From Peristeroidobacter soli (GTDB taxonomy: Bacteria > Pseudomonadota > Gammaproteobacteria > Steroidobacterales > Steroidobacteraceae), in assembly GCF_004138485.1 (NCBI RefSeq), contig NZ_RYEV01000003.1, positions 620,001 through 684,000 on the forward strand: a stretch of DNA of 64,000 nt, in the 5' to 3' direction. Under the pieces are notes generated by a model. The model was not told the DNA's origin. It saw nothing but the letters and a program-made list of their open reading frames with translations, and did not search any database. Of the stretch, positions 45,623 to 53,836 are shown piece by piece (position 1 is the first letter of the stretch; every line of letters begins with the position of its first letter). The translations under genes were made by a program, and so were the position numbers.

Positions 45623-45898
45623 ATGACCACGACTGAACCGAAACTCGACGAGATGACCGCCACTGGCCGGCACCGTGCCTGGGCGGGTGAGAATGCGGGC
45701 GCCATCGTGCGCGCCGCCAGCTCCAACACGCCGCCGCGTGAGCAGCAGCGAGCCAACTGGCTCGATCGTGCGCAGCCGGCCGCGAGCAACTCGCGTCATG
45801 CCGCCATCACGCGTTCGTTGCACACCTGGTCCAACTACAAGAGCTGGACCGACAAGGTGAAGAGCAATTGGGACAAGGATACGAAGGGCGGCAAGTAA
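45623..45898 (+). CDS. Small hydrophilic protein of unknown function
   Basis: This 91-residue protein is Asn-, Ser-, Trp- and Arg-rich with no signal or membrane segment (for example QQRANWLDRAQP, LHTWSNYKSWTDKV, ending KDTKGGK). The ATG at 45623 has a CAGGAG Shine-Dalgarno 7 bases upstream, which supports it as a real gene. It is convergent with the ParA-like gene, 22 bp apart. I do not recognise the family. Confidence 0.55.
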   Translation: MTTTEPKLDEMTATGRHRAWAGENAGAIVRAASSNTPPREQQRANWLDRAQPAASNSRHAAITRSLHTWSNYKSWTDKVKSNWDKDTKGGK

Positions 45899-45920
45899 CG
45901 CGCTTCGTGAGCTGACTGCT

Positions 45921-46865
45921 TCAGCCGAAGACGCGGCGAAGCAGTGACGGGAGTAAGGACTCCGAACGCTCGATCTTGCTGGTGTTGCCGGTGCCCTTGG
46001 TGGACGACAGAGCGCTGGCGGGAGTCACCACCGCATTCATCACCGCGCGAGGATTGAGTTGAGGCGTGGTGGCCGCGGTCGGTGGAGTAAAGACGGAAGG
46101 TTTCGTCGGTGAGGGTGGCGGCGATGGAGCGACCGATTCCAAGGTCACTGTCGCGACCTTGGGCGCGGTCGTCAGCGCCGAAGTAATCGCCGGCGTGCCC
46201 GGCTCGATGTGCAGCGGCTTGCGTTGCGCGAGCCAGCCGACCAGCGGCAACCATTGCTCCAGGTCCTCGCGCACCGAATTCGGTTTCATCTCGAACACGC
46301 CCAGACCGATCTCCGCCGAGCGAATGTAAGCCTGCGAGTCGCGCAGCGTCGCGATGACTGGAATCTGCAGGTTCTCCAGAAACTTCATCAACGACTTGTA
46401 GACCAGCGTCTGCTTCTTCACTCGATTGGCGATCACGGCGATGCGCTGCTCATCGCGACGGAGCTTGGCAATCAGCAGCAGATTGGATATGCATTTAGCC
46501 GCGGCGTGAATGTCGATGTCCGAGGGCAAGACGGGGACCAGCACGGCGGTGGCGTTACGCGTGATGTCGGGCAATTTCTGCGGCTCGACCGCTGCCGGCG
46601 TATCCACCACGAGGCGCTCTGTATCCAGTGGCAGACGAGTGGCGAAACTGCGGGTCAATCCGGTATTACGTTCGTAAGCGGCAATGCCGTGGATCAGCGG
46701 CTGCTCCTGGGTGCGCTTGCTGAGCCAGTGCGTGCTCGAGCCCTGGGCGTCCATGTCCATGAGCGTGGGTCGCAGCTTCTCGAGCGCGAAATAGCTGGCC
46801 AGGTTGGTCGCTATCGTGGTCTTGCCGGACCCGCCCTTGGGATTTAGAACGACGATCTTTTGCAT
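45921..46865 (-). CDS. ParA/MinD-family ATPase with long C-terminal tail
   Basis: This 314-residue P-loop ATPase has the deviant Walker A motif KGGSGKTT (residues 10-17), MDMDAQGSSTHWL (A' Asp) and VVDTPAAVEP. After about residue 215 comes a Pro/Ala/Thr-rich low-complexity linker (APSPPPSPTKPS...), and the chain ends in an amphipathic stretch, ESLLPSLLRRVFG. ParA/MinD proteins position cargo or the division site by ATP-dependent dimerisation on DNA or membrane. The tail suggests membrane targeting as in MinD. No parB or minC/minE is adjacent, so it is likely an orphan positioning ATPase. Confidence 0.85.
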   Translation of the reverse strand: MQKIVVLNPKGGSGKTTIATNLASYFALEKLRPTLMDMDAQGSSTHWLSKRTQEQPLIHGIAAYERNTGLTRSFATRLPLDTERLVVDTPAAVEPQKLPDITRNATAVLVPVLPSDIDIHAAAKCISNLLLIAKLRRDEQRIAVIANRVKKQTLVYKSLMKFLENLQIPVIATLRDSQAYIRSAEIGLGVFEMKPNSVREDLEQWLPLVGWLAQRKPLHIEPGTPAITSALTTAPKVATVTLESVAPSPPPSPTKPSVFTPPTAATTPQLNPRAVMNAVVTPASALSSTKGTGNTSKIERSESLLPSLLRRVFG

Positions 46866-47077
46866 GCTCGCGGACGCCGCGGTTCTTGCCTCAACAATCG
46901 ACTGTCAAATTGAGTCAGTTTCTGTCGTGAATCAGCCTACGCAGCGTTTGGCAACGCCGCAAGCTCGGAAGTTGTGACGATCATCACCGGCCGTGCTTGC
47001 CCGTGCTGTGAGTCGGCTCACACCGACCCCAATTGACTCCCCGCTAGAGTCGTCACCGATCAACTTTGAGGACCCCT

Positions 47078-47308
47078 ATGGAATTCCTGCTGCTGTGGTG
47101 GGACAACCTTGACGATTCCCTGGGTGCCGCCCGGCACCTGGCGCCGAAGATTCTGGGTTTCCTGCTGGCCTTCGCTCTGTTCGCGCTCACTGGATTCGCA
47201 CTGCTGCTGGCCCCTCAGGTCGCCCTGGCCGCCATCGGGCTGATGCTGTCGGCCTCGCTCTATGATTATTGGCGTCGCCGTCGCGCGGCGCTCGCCGAAC
47301 CCCGCTAG
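47078..47308 (+). CDS. Small membrane protein
   Basis: This 76-residue protein has one long or two adjacent hydrophobic segments (KILGFLLAFALFALTGFALLL and an Ala/Leu-rich stretch) and a basic C terminus (YDYWRRRRAALAEPR). The ATG at 47078 has a TTGAGGA Shine-Dalgarno. Function is unknown. A hairpin follows at 47324 that may end its message. Confidence 0.65.
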   Translation: MEFLLLWWDNLDDSLGAARHLAPKILGFLLAFALFALTGFALLLAPQVALAAIGLMLSASLYDYWRRRRAALAEPR

Positions 47309-47323
47309 ACCCGCTGTTAGGCA

Positions 47324-47349
47324 TCTCCCCGAAAAATATATCGGGGAGA
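47324..47349 (+). terminator. Hairpin upstream of htpG promoter
   Basis: A perfect 9-bp stem TCTCCCCGA/TCGGGGAGA with an 8-base AT-rich loop, 16 bp after the small membrane gene and 17 bp before the htpG -35 element. It is probably a terminator of the upstream gene. It does not match the CIRCE sequence. Confidence 0.5.
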
Positions 47350-47365
47350 ATGCTCTCACCCCCGC

Positions 47366-47392
47366 CTTGAACTCGCGGCGTGGGGTCCCCAT
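47366..47392 (+). promoter_or_regulatory. Sigma-32-type heat-shock promoter of htpG
   Basis: CTTGAA at 47366-47371 and CCCCAT at 47387-47392 are separated by 15 bp, matching the RpoH consensus (CTTGAA, 13-17 bp, CCCCAT). It lies 104 bp before the htpG start, which fits the known heat-shock control of htpG in proteobacteria. Confidence 0.8.
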
Positions 47393-47496
47393 AAGCCGAC
47401 GCGTCCATCTATCATGGCCGGCCTCCCCGGACCGGGCCTATCACCGCATCAGGTTTTGCTGGCCGATGCGCGACGCGAACTTATGGAGAGCACTAC

Positions 47497-49452
47497 ATGA
47501 ACGACACGGGCACGCACGAGACTCAGACGCAGACGTTGGGTTTTCAGGCGGAGGTCAAGCAGCTGCTGAAGCTGATGATCCATTCGCTATACAGCCACAA
47601 GGAAATCTTTCTTCGCGAGCTGATCTCCAACGCTTCCGACGCGCTCGACAAGCTGCGCTTCGAGGCGCTCGCGAAGCCCGAGCTGCTGGAAGGCGGCGGT
47701 GAGCTGACCATCACCATCGATGCCGACAACAACGCGCACACCATCACCATCGTCGACAACGGCATCGGCATGAGCCGTCAGGAAGCCATCGAGCACCTGG
47801 GCACCATCGCCAAGTCCGGCACCTCCGACTTCCTCGCCAACCTCACCGGCGATCAGAAAAAGGACGCGCAGCTGATCGGCCAGTTCGGCGTCGGCTTCTA
47901 TTCATCGTTCATCGTCGCGGACAAAGTGGAAGTGTTCTCGCGCCGTGCCGGCCTCGAAGCGGGCGCTGGCGTGCACTGGACGTCGGCCGCGGACGGCGAG
48001 TTCACCGTATCGGATATCGAGTTGCCCGAGCGCGGCACGCGCATCGTGTTGCATCTGAAGGAAGGCGATCGCGAGTTCGCCGATCAGTATCGGATTCGTT
48101 CCCTGGTGCGGAAGTATTCCGACCACATCGCGTTCCCCGTGCGCATGCCGAAGCCGGCGCCCTATAAAGCGGAGGACGAAGAGAAGAAAGACGACTCGGT
48201 CGTCGCCGAGGTCAAGCCGGAAGACGCCAAGCCCGAATTCGAAACGGTCAACGCCGCGCAAGCGCTCTGGGCCCGGCCGCGTACCGAGCTGAAGGACGAG
48301 GAATACAAAGAGTTCTATCGTCACGTCACGCACGACTTCACCGATCCGCTGGCGTGGTCGCACGGCAAGGTCGAAGGCAAGAAGGAATACACCAGCCTGC
48401 TGTATATCCCGTCGCGCGCGCCGTATGACCTGTGGCATCGCGAAGGCGCTCGCGGTCTGAAGTTGTATGTGCGTCGCGTGTTCATCATGGACGACGCCGA
48501 GCAGTTCCTGCCGCTGTATTTGCGCTTCGTCAAAGGCGTGGTCGATTCGGCCGATCTGCCGCTCAACATTTCGCGCGAGATGCTCCAGCAGGACCCCGCG
48601 ATAGAGACCATGAAGACCGGTCTCGCCCGCCGCGTGCTCGACATGCTGGCGAAGATGGCCAAGGACGAGCCGGAGAAATACGCGACGTTCTGGAAGGAGT
48701 TCGGCACCGTGCTGAAGGAAGGTCCGGCCGAGGATCATGCCAATCGCGAGCGCATCGCCAAGCTGCTGCGTTTCTCCAGCACGCTGGCGGACAAGCCTGA
48801 GTCGGACGTGTCGCTCGAGGAATACGTCGGACGCATGAAGGAAGGCCAGAAGGAGATCTACTACGTCATCGCCGACAGCTTCGGTGCCGCGAAGTCGAGC
48901 CCGCATCTGGAAGTGCTGCGTAAGAAGGGCATCGAAGTGTTGCTGTTGTCGGATCGCGTCGACGAATGGCTGGTCGATCACCTGCGCGAGTTCGACGGCA
49001 AGCAGCTGAAGAACGTGGCGCGCGGCGAGCTGGATTTCGCGGCCATTCAGTCCGAGGACGAGAAGAAGGCGCAGGAAGAGTTGTCGAAGGGTCACACCGA
49101 GCTGGTGGAGCGCATGAAGAAGGCGCTCACCGATCAGGTCAGCGACGTGCGCGTCACTGTGCGCCTGGCGGATTCGCCGGCCTGTCTGGTGCTCGGTCAG
49201 TACGATATGGGCGCGCAGATGCGTCGGATCATGGAGGCGGCAGGGCAGAAGGCACCGACCAGCAAGCCCACGCTCGAGGTGAACCCGAATCATCCGTTGC
49301 TTCAGCGGATCGAGAAGACGTCCGAGGACGCCGAGTTCAACGACCTGTCGATGCTGTTGTTCGAGCAGGCTACGCTGGCTGACGGCGGTCAGTTGCCCGA
49401 GCCCGCGGCGTTCGTGCAGCGGCTGAACCGGTTGCTGATGAAGACGGCGTGA
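47497..49452 (+). CDS. htpG: Molecular chaperone HtpG (Hsp90)
   Basis: This 651-residue Hsp90-family ATPase has the full HtpG layout: N-terminal GHKL ATP site with [38 protein letters not shown]-type helices (only partly quoted here: [13 protein letters not shown]), [17 protein letters not shown]; a middle domain with [15 protein letters not shown]-like [16 protein letters not shown]; and a C-terminal dimerisation domain ending [10 protein letters not shown]. It remodels client proteins in the cytoplasm under stress. An RpoH-type promoter precedes it. The Glu/Lys/Asp-rich linker ([13 protein letters not shown]) after the N domain is slightly longer than in E. coli. Confidence 0.96.
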   Translation: MNDTGTHETQTQTLGFQAEVKQLLKLMIHSLYSHKEIFLRELISNASDALDKLRFEALAKPELLEGGGELTITIDADNNAHTITIVDNGIGMSRQEAIEHLGTIAKSGTSDFLANLTGDQKKDAQLIGQFGVGFYSSFIVADKVEVFSRRAGLEAGAGVHWTSAADGEFTVSDIELPERGTRIVLHLKEGDREFADQYRIRSLVRKYSDHIAFPVRMPKPAPYKAEDEEKKDDSVVAEVKPEDAKPEFETVNAAQALWARPRTELKDEEYKEFYRHVTHDFTDPLAWSHGKVEGKKEYTSLLYIPSRAPYDLWHREGARGLKLYVRRVFIMDDAEQFLPLYLRFVKGVVDSADLPLNISREMLQQDPAIETMKTGLARRVLDMLAKMAKDEPEKYATFWKEFGTVLKEGPAEDHANRERIAKLLRFSSTLADKPESDVSLEEYVGRMKEGQKEIYYVIADSFGAAKSSPHLEVLRKKGIEVLLLSDRVDEWLVDHLREFDGKQLKNVARGELDFAAIQSEDEKKAQEELSKGHTELVERMKKALTDQVSDVRVTVRLADSPACLVLGQYDMGAQMRRIMEAAGQKAPTSKPTLEVNPNHPLLQRIEKTSEDAEFNDLSMLLFEQATLADGGQLPEPAAFVQRLNRLLMKTA

Positions 49453-49476
49453 TTCTCGCCCGGGTATGATGGGCGC

Positions 49477-49983
49477 ATGAAGACCAAGCGCTCATCATCA
49501 TTGGTTCTGGTTGGCGTCGCCGCGACGGTGCTCGCGGCGGCGTGTAGCAACGATGTTCCCAGCACGGCTCGCCGTCCGGCGGATGCGCCGGCGGCGGACG
49601 CGGCACCGATCACCGAGTTGCAGAAGAACGATATCGTCAAAGGATCGGGTGAAGGAATTTCTTCCGGACAGCAGGCGGTCGTGCATTACACCGGCTGGCT
49701 GTACAACCCGAATGCGGCCGACCACAAGGGCAAGCAGTTCGACAGCTCGCGCCGCAGTGGCCGGCCGTTTCGTTTCGTCATTGGCGCGGGCAGCGTGATC
49801 AAAGGCTGGGACGAAGGCGTGCAGGGCATGCAGCCCGGCGGTCAGCGTCAGTTGGTGATCCCGGCGGATCTCGGTTATGGCGCGACGGGCGCGGGCAACG
49901 GCGAGATTCCGCCGAATGCCACGCTGCTGTTCGATATCGAATTGCTGGCGATCGAAGATGCGCCAGCCCCGCCGGCGCCGTAG
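49477..49983 (+). CDS. FKBP-type peptidyl-prolyl isomerase lipoprotein
   Basis: This 168-residue protein has a lipoprotein signal with lipobox LAAAC (C23), a short Ala/Pro-rich linker and an FKBP domain: VVHYTGWLYNP, GKQFDSSRRSGRPFRFVIGAGSVI in part, KGWDEGVQGM, GGQRQLVIPADLGYG and PPNATLLFDIELL. It catalyses prolyl cis-trans isomerisation, anchored to the envelope. It follows htpG by 24 bp and is ended by a clear terminator at 50013. Confidence 0.92.
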   Translation: MKTKRSSSLVLVGVAATVLAAACSNDVPSTARRPADAPAADAAPITELQKNDIVKGSGEGISSGQQAVVHYTGWLYNPNAADHKGKQFDSSRRSGRPFRFVIGAGSVIKGWDEGVQGMQPGGQRQLVIPADLGYGATGAGNGEIPPNATLLFDIELLAIEDAPAPPAP

Positions 49984-50012
49984 CCGGTCCGAAAGACCCA
50001 CCCCCTGGCCCG

Positions 50013-50053
50013 CTCCCGTATACGGGAGGGGGAATAGATTTTTATTTTTTTCT
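50013..50053 (+). terminator. Rho-independent terminator after FKBP gene
   Basis: A perfect 16-bp palindrome CTCCCGTATACGGGAG followed by GGGGAATAGA and a T-rich run (TTTTTATTTTTTT). It lies 30 bp after the FKBP stop and between two convergent genes. Confidence 0.8.
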
Positions 50054-50078
50054 ACGGTGGAGGAGGAATGCCGAAGGG

Positions 50079-50726
50079 CTATTCGTCCAGCGGCTTCGGC
50101 TGGTTGATCTTGGGATTGTTGGAGTAAGTCCCGGTCACGGTCGCCTGCGCCAGGATGTGCGGGCGAATTGCCTGCAATACCTGTTGACCGGTGAAATCGC
50201 CGTCCACCGGCGCTTTCGCGCAATCGAGCGCGTACACCGTGAAGTTGTAGTGGTGCACGATGTCGTCGTTCCAGGGCGGGCACGGGCCGTCATAACCCTT
50301 GTACGTGCCTTTCATGTCGGCGTCGCCCGCAAACCAGCCGGTGTAATCGTTCACGCCCTGGCGTGAGCCGGTCGGGCCGCCGAGCTCTTTCTTGCCGCCG
50401 GCGACGATGCCCTTGGAGCATTCGCCAGCTTTGATTTCCGTAGTCTGTGACGGGATATCGACCATCACCCAATGATAGAAATCGGTGCGCGGCAGGCTCG
50501 CCGGGACGCGGCGGCCTTCCTGGTTCACGTCATCCGGTTGGGACGGAACGTCCGGATCGACGCAGATCAGCGCGAAACTGCGCGTCTGCGCGGGCGCGTC
50601 GCTCCACTGCAATTGCGGGTTGTGGTTGTCCGTGAGGCGGATGTGCAGCACCGGATCCGGCGCGCCGAACGCGAACTTCTCCGGAATGGGCTGATCGGGC
50701 TGGAAGCTGGCGGAACTAAGCTTCAT
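50079..50726 (-). CDS. YbhB/YbcL family (PEBP, Raf-kinase-inhibitor-like) protein
   Basis: This 215-residue protein has the PEBP fold: LQWSDAPAQTRSFALICVDPD, a DFYHWVMVDIP block with the conserved His, GYDGPCPPWNDDIVHHYNFTVYALD and a C-terminal GQVLQAIRPHILAQATVTGTYS-type end (in part ILAQATVTGTY). Bacterial homologues are cytoplasmic or periplasmic phospholipid- or small-ligand-binding proteins of uncertain role. No signal peptide is visible, so it is likely cytoplasmic. The ATG MKLSSASF start is typical of the family. Confidence 0.9.
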   Translation of the reverse strand: MKLSSASFQPDQPIPEKFAFGAPDPVLHIRLTDNHNPQLQWSDAPAQTRSFALICVDPDVPSQPDDVNQEGRRVPASLPRTDFYHWVMVDIPSQTTEIKAGECSKGIVAGGKKELGGPTGSRQGVNDYTGWFAGDADMKGTYKGYDGPCPPWNDDIVHHYNFTVYALDCAKAPVDGDFTGQQVLQAIRPHILAQATVTGTYSNNPKINQPKPLDE

Positions 50727-50845
50727 GACAGTCTCGCAAGGTCGGATCTAACGGAATCGAAGGACGGCGGTCGATGTTCCCTCAGCGGGTGCGAAATCTT
50801 CGCCCGCGCGAGAGTGCCATACGCCATGAATGGTACCCTGGAACC

Positions 50846-51505
50846 ATGACTGCAACCGCTCCCATCGCCTCGCAAACGCTGACCATTCCCGGCCCGGCCG
50901 GGACACTCGAAGCCCTGCTCGATCTGCCCGCCGTGATGGCCGCGCCGGAATCGGTCGCGGTGATCTGTCATCCGCATCCGCAATACGGCGGCACCATGAC
51001 CAACAAAGTGGTGTACTCGATTGCCAGAGCATTCAACGAAGCGGGCGCGCCATCGGTGCGATTCAACTATCGCGGTGTGGGTGCAAGCACGGGCAGCTAC
51101 GATGAAGGTAACGGCGAGACTGACGACGCGATCGCCGTGCTGGACTGGGCCGCGCAGCGCTGGCCGGGCGCGCGATTGATGCTCGGTGGATTCTCCTTCG
51201 GTGGCGCCGTGGCGATTCGTGCCGCCGCCGCTCGTGATGTGGCGAGATTGGTGACAGTCGCGCCAGCCATTCGCCGGGTCTCCGTCGATGACCGCGCGTT
51301 ACCCCAATGTCCCTGGCTGATCGTGCAAGGTGACCGCGATGAACTGGTGGATCCCAATGACATCCAACAGTGGGCGCAGTCTCTGGCGGAGTCGCCGCGC
51401 CTGGCGATACTGAGCGGCGTGGAACACTTCTTCCATGGCCGCTTGAATGAGCTGCGGCAAGTCACGGTGCAATGGTTGATTGAGCTCGCGCAGCTGGGGC
51501 GCTGA
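50846..51505 (+). CDS. Alpha/beta hydrolase (YpfH/dienelactone-hydrolase-like)
   Basis: This 219-residue hydrolase resembles small serine hydrolases of the alpha/beta fold: ICHPHPQYGGTM oxyanion region, FNYRGVGASTGSYDEG, the nucleophile elbow GGFSFGGAV, the acid in QGDRDELVD, and H in GVEHFFHGRL. The HPHPQYGGTM block is characteristic of a widespread uncharacterised family. The substrate is unknown. ATG 50846 was chosen for its position just before the conserved beta-strand. The terB gene follows 16 bp later. Confidence 0.87.
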   Translation: MTATAPIASQTLTIPGPAGTLEALLDLPAVMAAPESVAVICHPHPQYGGTMTNKVVYSIARAFNEAGAPSVRFNYRGVGASTGSYDEGNGETDDAIAVLDWAAQRWPGARLMLGGFSFGGAVAIRAAAARDVARLVTVAPAIRRVSVDDRALPQCPWLIVQGDRDELVDPNDIQQWAQSLAESPRLAILSGVEHFFHGRLNELRQVTVQWLIELAQLGR

Positions 51506-51521
51506 GCTTCACGGAGTACGC

Positions 51522-51980
51522 ATGTTACTGGGGCAATTGAAAAAGATTTTTGGCGAAGATCCGGTGCCGCGCGGCGTGCTGGAAGATCGCGAGCCTTTCG
51601 AGCTGGCGACGGCGGCATTGCTGCTGGAGCTGGCGCGCGCCGATTTTTCCGAGTCCGATGCCGAGGTGCAGGCGATCCGTCATCTGTTGCAGAAACGGTT
51701 CGGGCTGAACGACGACGCGCTCGACGTGTTGATGGTCAACGCCGCGAAGCGCGCCGACAAGGCGGTCTCGCTGCATGAATTCACGCACCGGCTGAATCAG
51801 GGGTTACCCGAAGCGGACAAGCTGCAGATCGTGGAGATGCTCTGGCGCGTCAGTCACGCCGACGGCCGGATCGACAAGCATGAGGAGCAACTGGTCCAGC
51901 GAATCGCGGGGTTGCTGCATATTTCCGATCGCGACCGGGTGCGCTTGAAGCTGAAAGTGGTCGTGCAGAGCGATCGATAG
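51522..51980 (+). CDS. TerB-family protein
   Basis: This 152-residue all-helical protein has the TerB/DjlA-type pattern: ALLLELARADFSESDAEVQAI and a repeat MLWRVSHADGRIDKHEEQLVQRIAGLL, each containing acidic residues that can bind metal in the family. Members were first linked to tellurite resistance but mostly occur as stress-related or membrane-associated proteins of unknown role. No ter operon partners are present. ATG 51522 is in a normal position after the hydrolase gene. Confidence 0.85.
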   Translation: MLLGQLKKIFGEDPVPRGVLEDREPFELATAALLLELARADFSESDAEVQAIRHLLQKRFGLNDDALDVLMVNAAKRADKAVSLHEFTHRLNQGLPEADKLQIVEMLWRVSHADGRIDKHEEQLVQRIAGLLHISDRDRVRLKLKVVVQSDR

Positions 51981-51994
51981 AGTCGGGGCGGGGA

Positions 51995-52018
51995 CGGCGC
52001 CGGACGAATCCGGCGCCG
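51995..52018. terminator. GC hairpin between terB and HU genes
   Basis: A perfect 10-bp stem around a CGAA tetraloop (CGGCGCCGGA and complement) lies between the convergent stops of the TerB and HU genes. It lacks a T-run in either direction but is well placed as a shared 3' end. Confidence 0.6.
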
Positions 52019-52043
52019 CGAAAGCATCAGGAGCCGTGAACTA

Positions 52044-52355
52044 TCAGTTCACCATTTCCTTGAGGCTCTTCAGCGCAGCGATGCGCACCTTCTTGCTGGC
52101 GGGCTTCGCCTTGAAGGTCATCTTTTCGCCCGTGAACGGGTTGATGCCTTCGCGAGCCTTGGTGGCAGGCTTCTTCACAACCTTCATCTTCAGCAGGCCC
52201 GGCAGGGTGAACAGTCCCGAACCCTTCAGGCTCTTCTTCACTACGCCGCTCAACGACTCAAACACATCGGACACTTGCTTCTTGGCAAGACCGGTGTCCT
52301 TGGAAATCTGCGCAAGGATCTCCGACTTGGTCGGCGCAGCATTCTTTTTTGCCAT
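52044..52355 (-). CDS. HU-family nucleoid DNA-binding protein
   Basis: This 103-residue histone-like protein has AKKNAAPTKSEILAQIS at the N terminus, a GLFTLPGLLKMKVV beta region and the DNA-binding arm signature INPFTGEKMTFKAKPASK. It binds and bends DNA as a dimer. It differs from typical HU by an N-terminal KKNAAP extension and by lacking the GRNP motif (here GINPFTG), like the HU variants seen in several gamma- and betaproteobacteria. The start at 52355 places the Shine-Dalgarno AGGAG at the usual distance. Its upstream region contains the tandem repeats at 52576. Confidence 0.93.
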   Translation of the reverse strand: MAKKNAAPTKSEILAQISKDTGLAKKQVSDVFESLSGVVKKSLKGSGLFTLPGLLKMKVVKKPATKAREGINPFTGEKMTFKAKPASKKVRIAALKSLKEMVN

Positions 52356-52575
52356 TTGTAGTCTCCTGAGTAAGTGACAAATCGCGCCGTCTTGAAATGG
52401 ATCGGTCGCGGGCAATCGCAAGACGCGCGGAAAATAGCACAAGATTTGCCGGGAAATAAGCAGCTCACCCGTTTTTTCGCCTGTTTTTTCAGGCCCGCGC
52501 GCACTCCCTCACTGCGCTTGGACCCGCTCGGCGGGCCAAAGTCGTCGGGCGATTGCGACTGAAGGGTACTTCTCC

Positions 52576-52702
52576 GATCGAAAGCGGCCGAGGCCCTTTC
52601 GATACGGTCGGCAAAAGACGCGACTTTTGCCGGTCATGTGACTCTGATCGAAAGCGGCCGAGGCCCTTTCGATACGGTCGGCAAAAGACGCGACTTTTGC
52701 CG
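52576..52702. repeat. Two tandem 57-bp hairpin repeats
   Basis: Two identical 57-bp units at 52576-52632 and 52646-52702, separated by 13 bp (70-bp period). Each unit holds two inverted repeats: ATCGAAAG/CTTTCGAT around a GC core, and CGGCAAAAG/CTTTTGCCG around a 6-base loop, extended to 12 bp in the second unit (GGTCGGCAAAAG). They resemble REP/BIME-like elements. They lie between the end of the DUF4426-like gene and the HU promoter region. Confidence 0.85.
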
Positions 52703-52715
52703 ACCTGTGACACGC

Positions 52716-53243
52716 TCAGTTGGAGACGAATTCGCGCTTCAACTTCACGTTGAACGGCGCCGATTCGCCCTGCGGCGTGACGTTGATGTCGAACACCAGG
52801 ATTTCGGTGCCGGCGATGGTCACCTCGCCGATGGAGTAGATCGCTTCGCCTTCGGAAACACGGCGCATCTCCATATCCTTCAACTGACCGTTCAAGTTGT
52901 AGGCGTCGACCGCTACCGTGGCTTCCACCGGCTTGCGCGGCGCATGCTCGGCTTCCTTGCGCAACACCGTCACGTTGAGCATGACGCGATTGGCGCTACG
53001 CTGGATGCCGTAGGCGCGTGCGATCTCGGGTGTCAGCTCGTCGGTGCGAAGCGCGTTGAAGTGCACCTCGTAATTTCCGAAGTCCTTGAAGGTTTCGTCC
53101 AGTGCCTGCGCCGGCATGGCGCGTTGCTCGGGCTTCTCGGTGCAGCCCACGAGCAGGGTGGCCGCGAACAGCGCGAGCAGCGGGCCCATCGACGAAGCTC
53201 GGGTCTTGCGAACGCTGGTGTGCCTGCTGGTGTTATTGATCAC
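52716..53243 (-). CDS. DUF4426-like lipoprotein
   Basis: This 175-residue protein has a basic N terminus and lipobox LLVGC (Cys about residue 34). The mature part begins TEKPEQRA and contains DFGNYEVHFNALRTDELTPEIARAYGI and ANRVMLNVTVLR, a pattern I associate with DUF4426 proteins of pseudomonads, which also sit next to yggT and proC. Function is unknown. An internal ATG (about residue 19) would also give a lipoprotein signal. yggT lies 51 bp upstream in the same direction. Confidence 0.82.
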   Translation of the reverse strand: MINNTSRHTSVRKTRASSMGPLLALFAATLLVGCTEKPEQRAMPAQALDETFKDFGNYEVHFNALRTDELTPEIARAYGIQRSANRVMLNVTVLRKEAEHAPRKPVEATVAVDAYNLNGQLKDMEMRRVSEGEAIYSIGEVTIAGTEILVFDINVTPQGESAPFNVKLKREFVSN

Positions 53244-53294
53244 CGTTGTTCTCCAAAAGGCGTTGGAGAACTGTTTATAGCACCGTTCGTCGCG

Positions 53295-53828
53295 TCAGGT
53301 GATCGCGATGTGTAGCGCCTGCAGGATGATGATGGCGAACAGCGCCGACAGATCGATGCCGCCGAGTGGCGGGATGATCCTGCGCAACGGGCGTAGTAGC
53401 GGCTCGCACAGAGTATCGAGCAGCGACGCCGCCGGACTGTATGTGCCCGGTGCGATCCAGCTGAGAATGGCGTACAGGATCAGGGCGAAGATATAGAACC
53501 GCAGGACGGTCGTAACCAGCATCAGGAACACGACCTGGATGAACTGCGCGGGCGTGAAGATGCCCGGGTAACCGCCGAGCAACCACATCATGGCGACCGC
53601 CGCCGCCTGCACGATGATCAACGCGACGACCGAAGCGGTGTCGACCTTGCCGATCGGCGGCAGCACTTTCCGCAGCGGCAGCACCAGTGGATTGGTCATG
53701 CGGATCACGGCCTGCGACAGCTGATTGCGCGAGTCCGCGCGCGCCAGCGGTAACAGGACGCGCAACAAGAAGACCATGACCAACAGCACCTGAAGCAAGG
53801 TGCCGACGATGAATCTGATTGCTTCCAT
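53295..53828 (-). CDS. yggT: YggT family integral membrane protein
   Basis: This 177-residue protein has two YggT repeats, each a hydrophobic helix followed by a conserved PLRKVLPP / PLRRIIPP segment (residues about 46-60 and 142-155), with DTASVVALI and GIDLSALFAII after them. The family is implicated in membrane protein assembly, osmotic response or cell shape, but the role is not settled. It follows proC by 8 bp, as in many gammaproteobacteria. Confidence 0.92.
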   Translation of the reverse strand: MEAIRFIVGTLLQVLLVMVFLLRVLLPLARADSRNQLSQAVIRMTNPLVLPLRKVLPPIGKVDTASVVALIIVQAAAVAMMWLLGGYPGIFTPAQFIQVVFLMLVTTVLRFYIFALILYAILSWIAPGTYSPAASLLDTLCEPLLRPLRRIIPPLGGIDLSALFAIIILQALHIAIT

Positions 53829-53836
53829 GAGTGAAG

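Noticed and set aside
51522-51980. Tellurite-resistance operon suggested by TerB
   Set aside because: No terZ, terD or terC neighbours are present, and lone TerB-domain proteins are widespread with other roles.
52489-52753. Small open frames running through the tandem repeats on both strands
   Set aside because: They repeat because the DNA repeats. There is no Shine-Dalgarno signal, and the products are Arg-rich with no family pattern.
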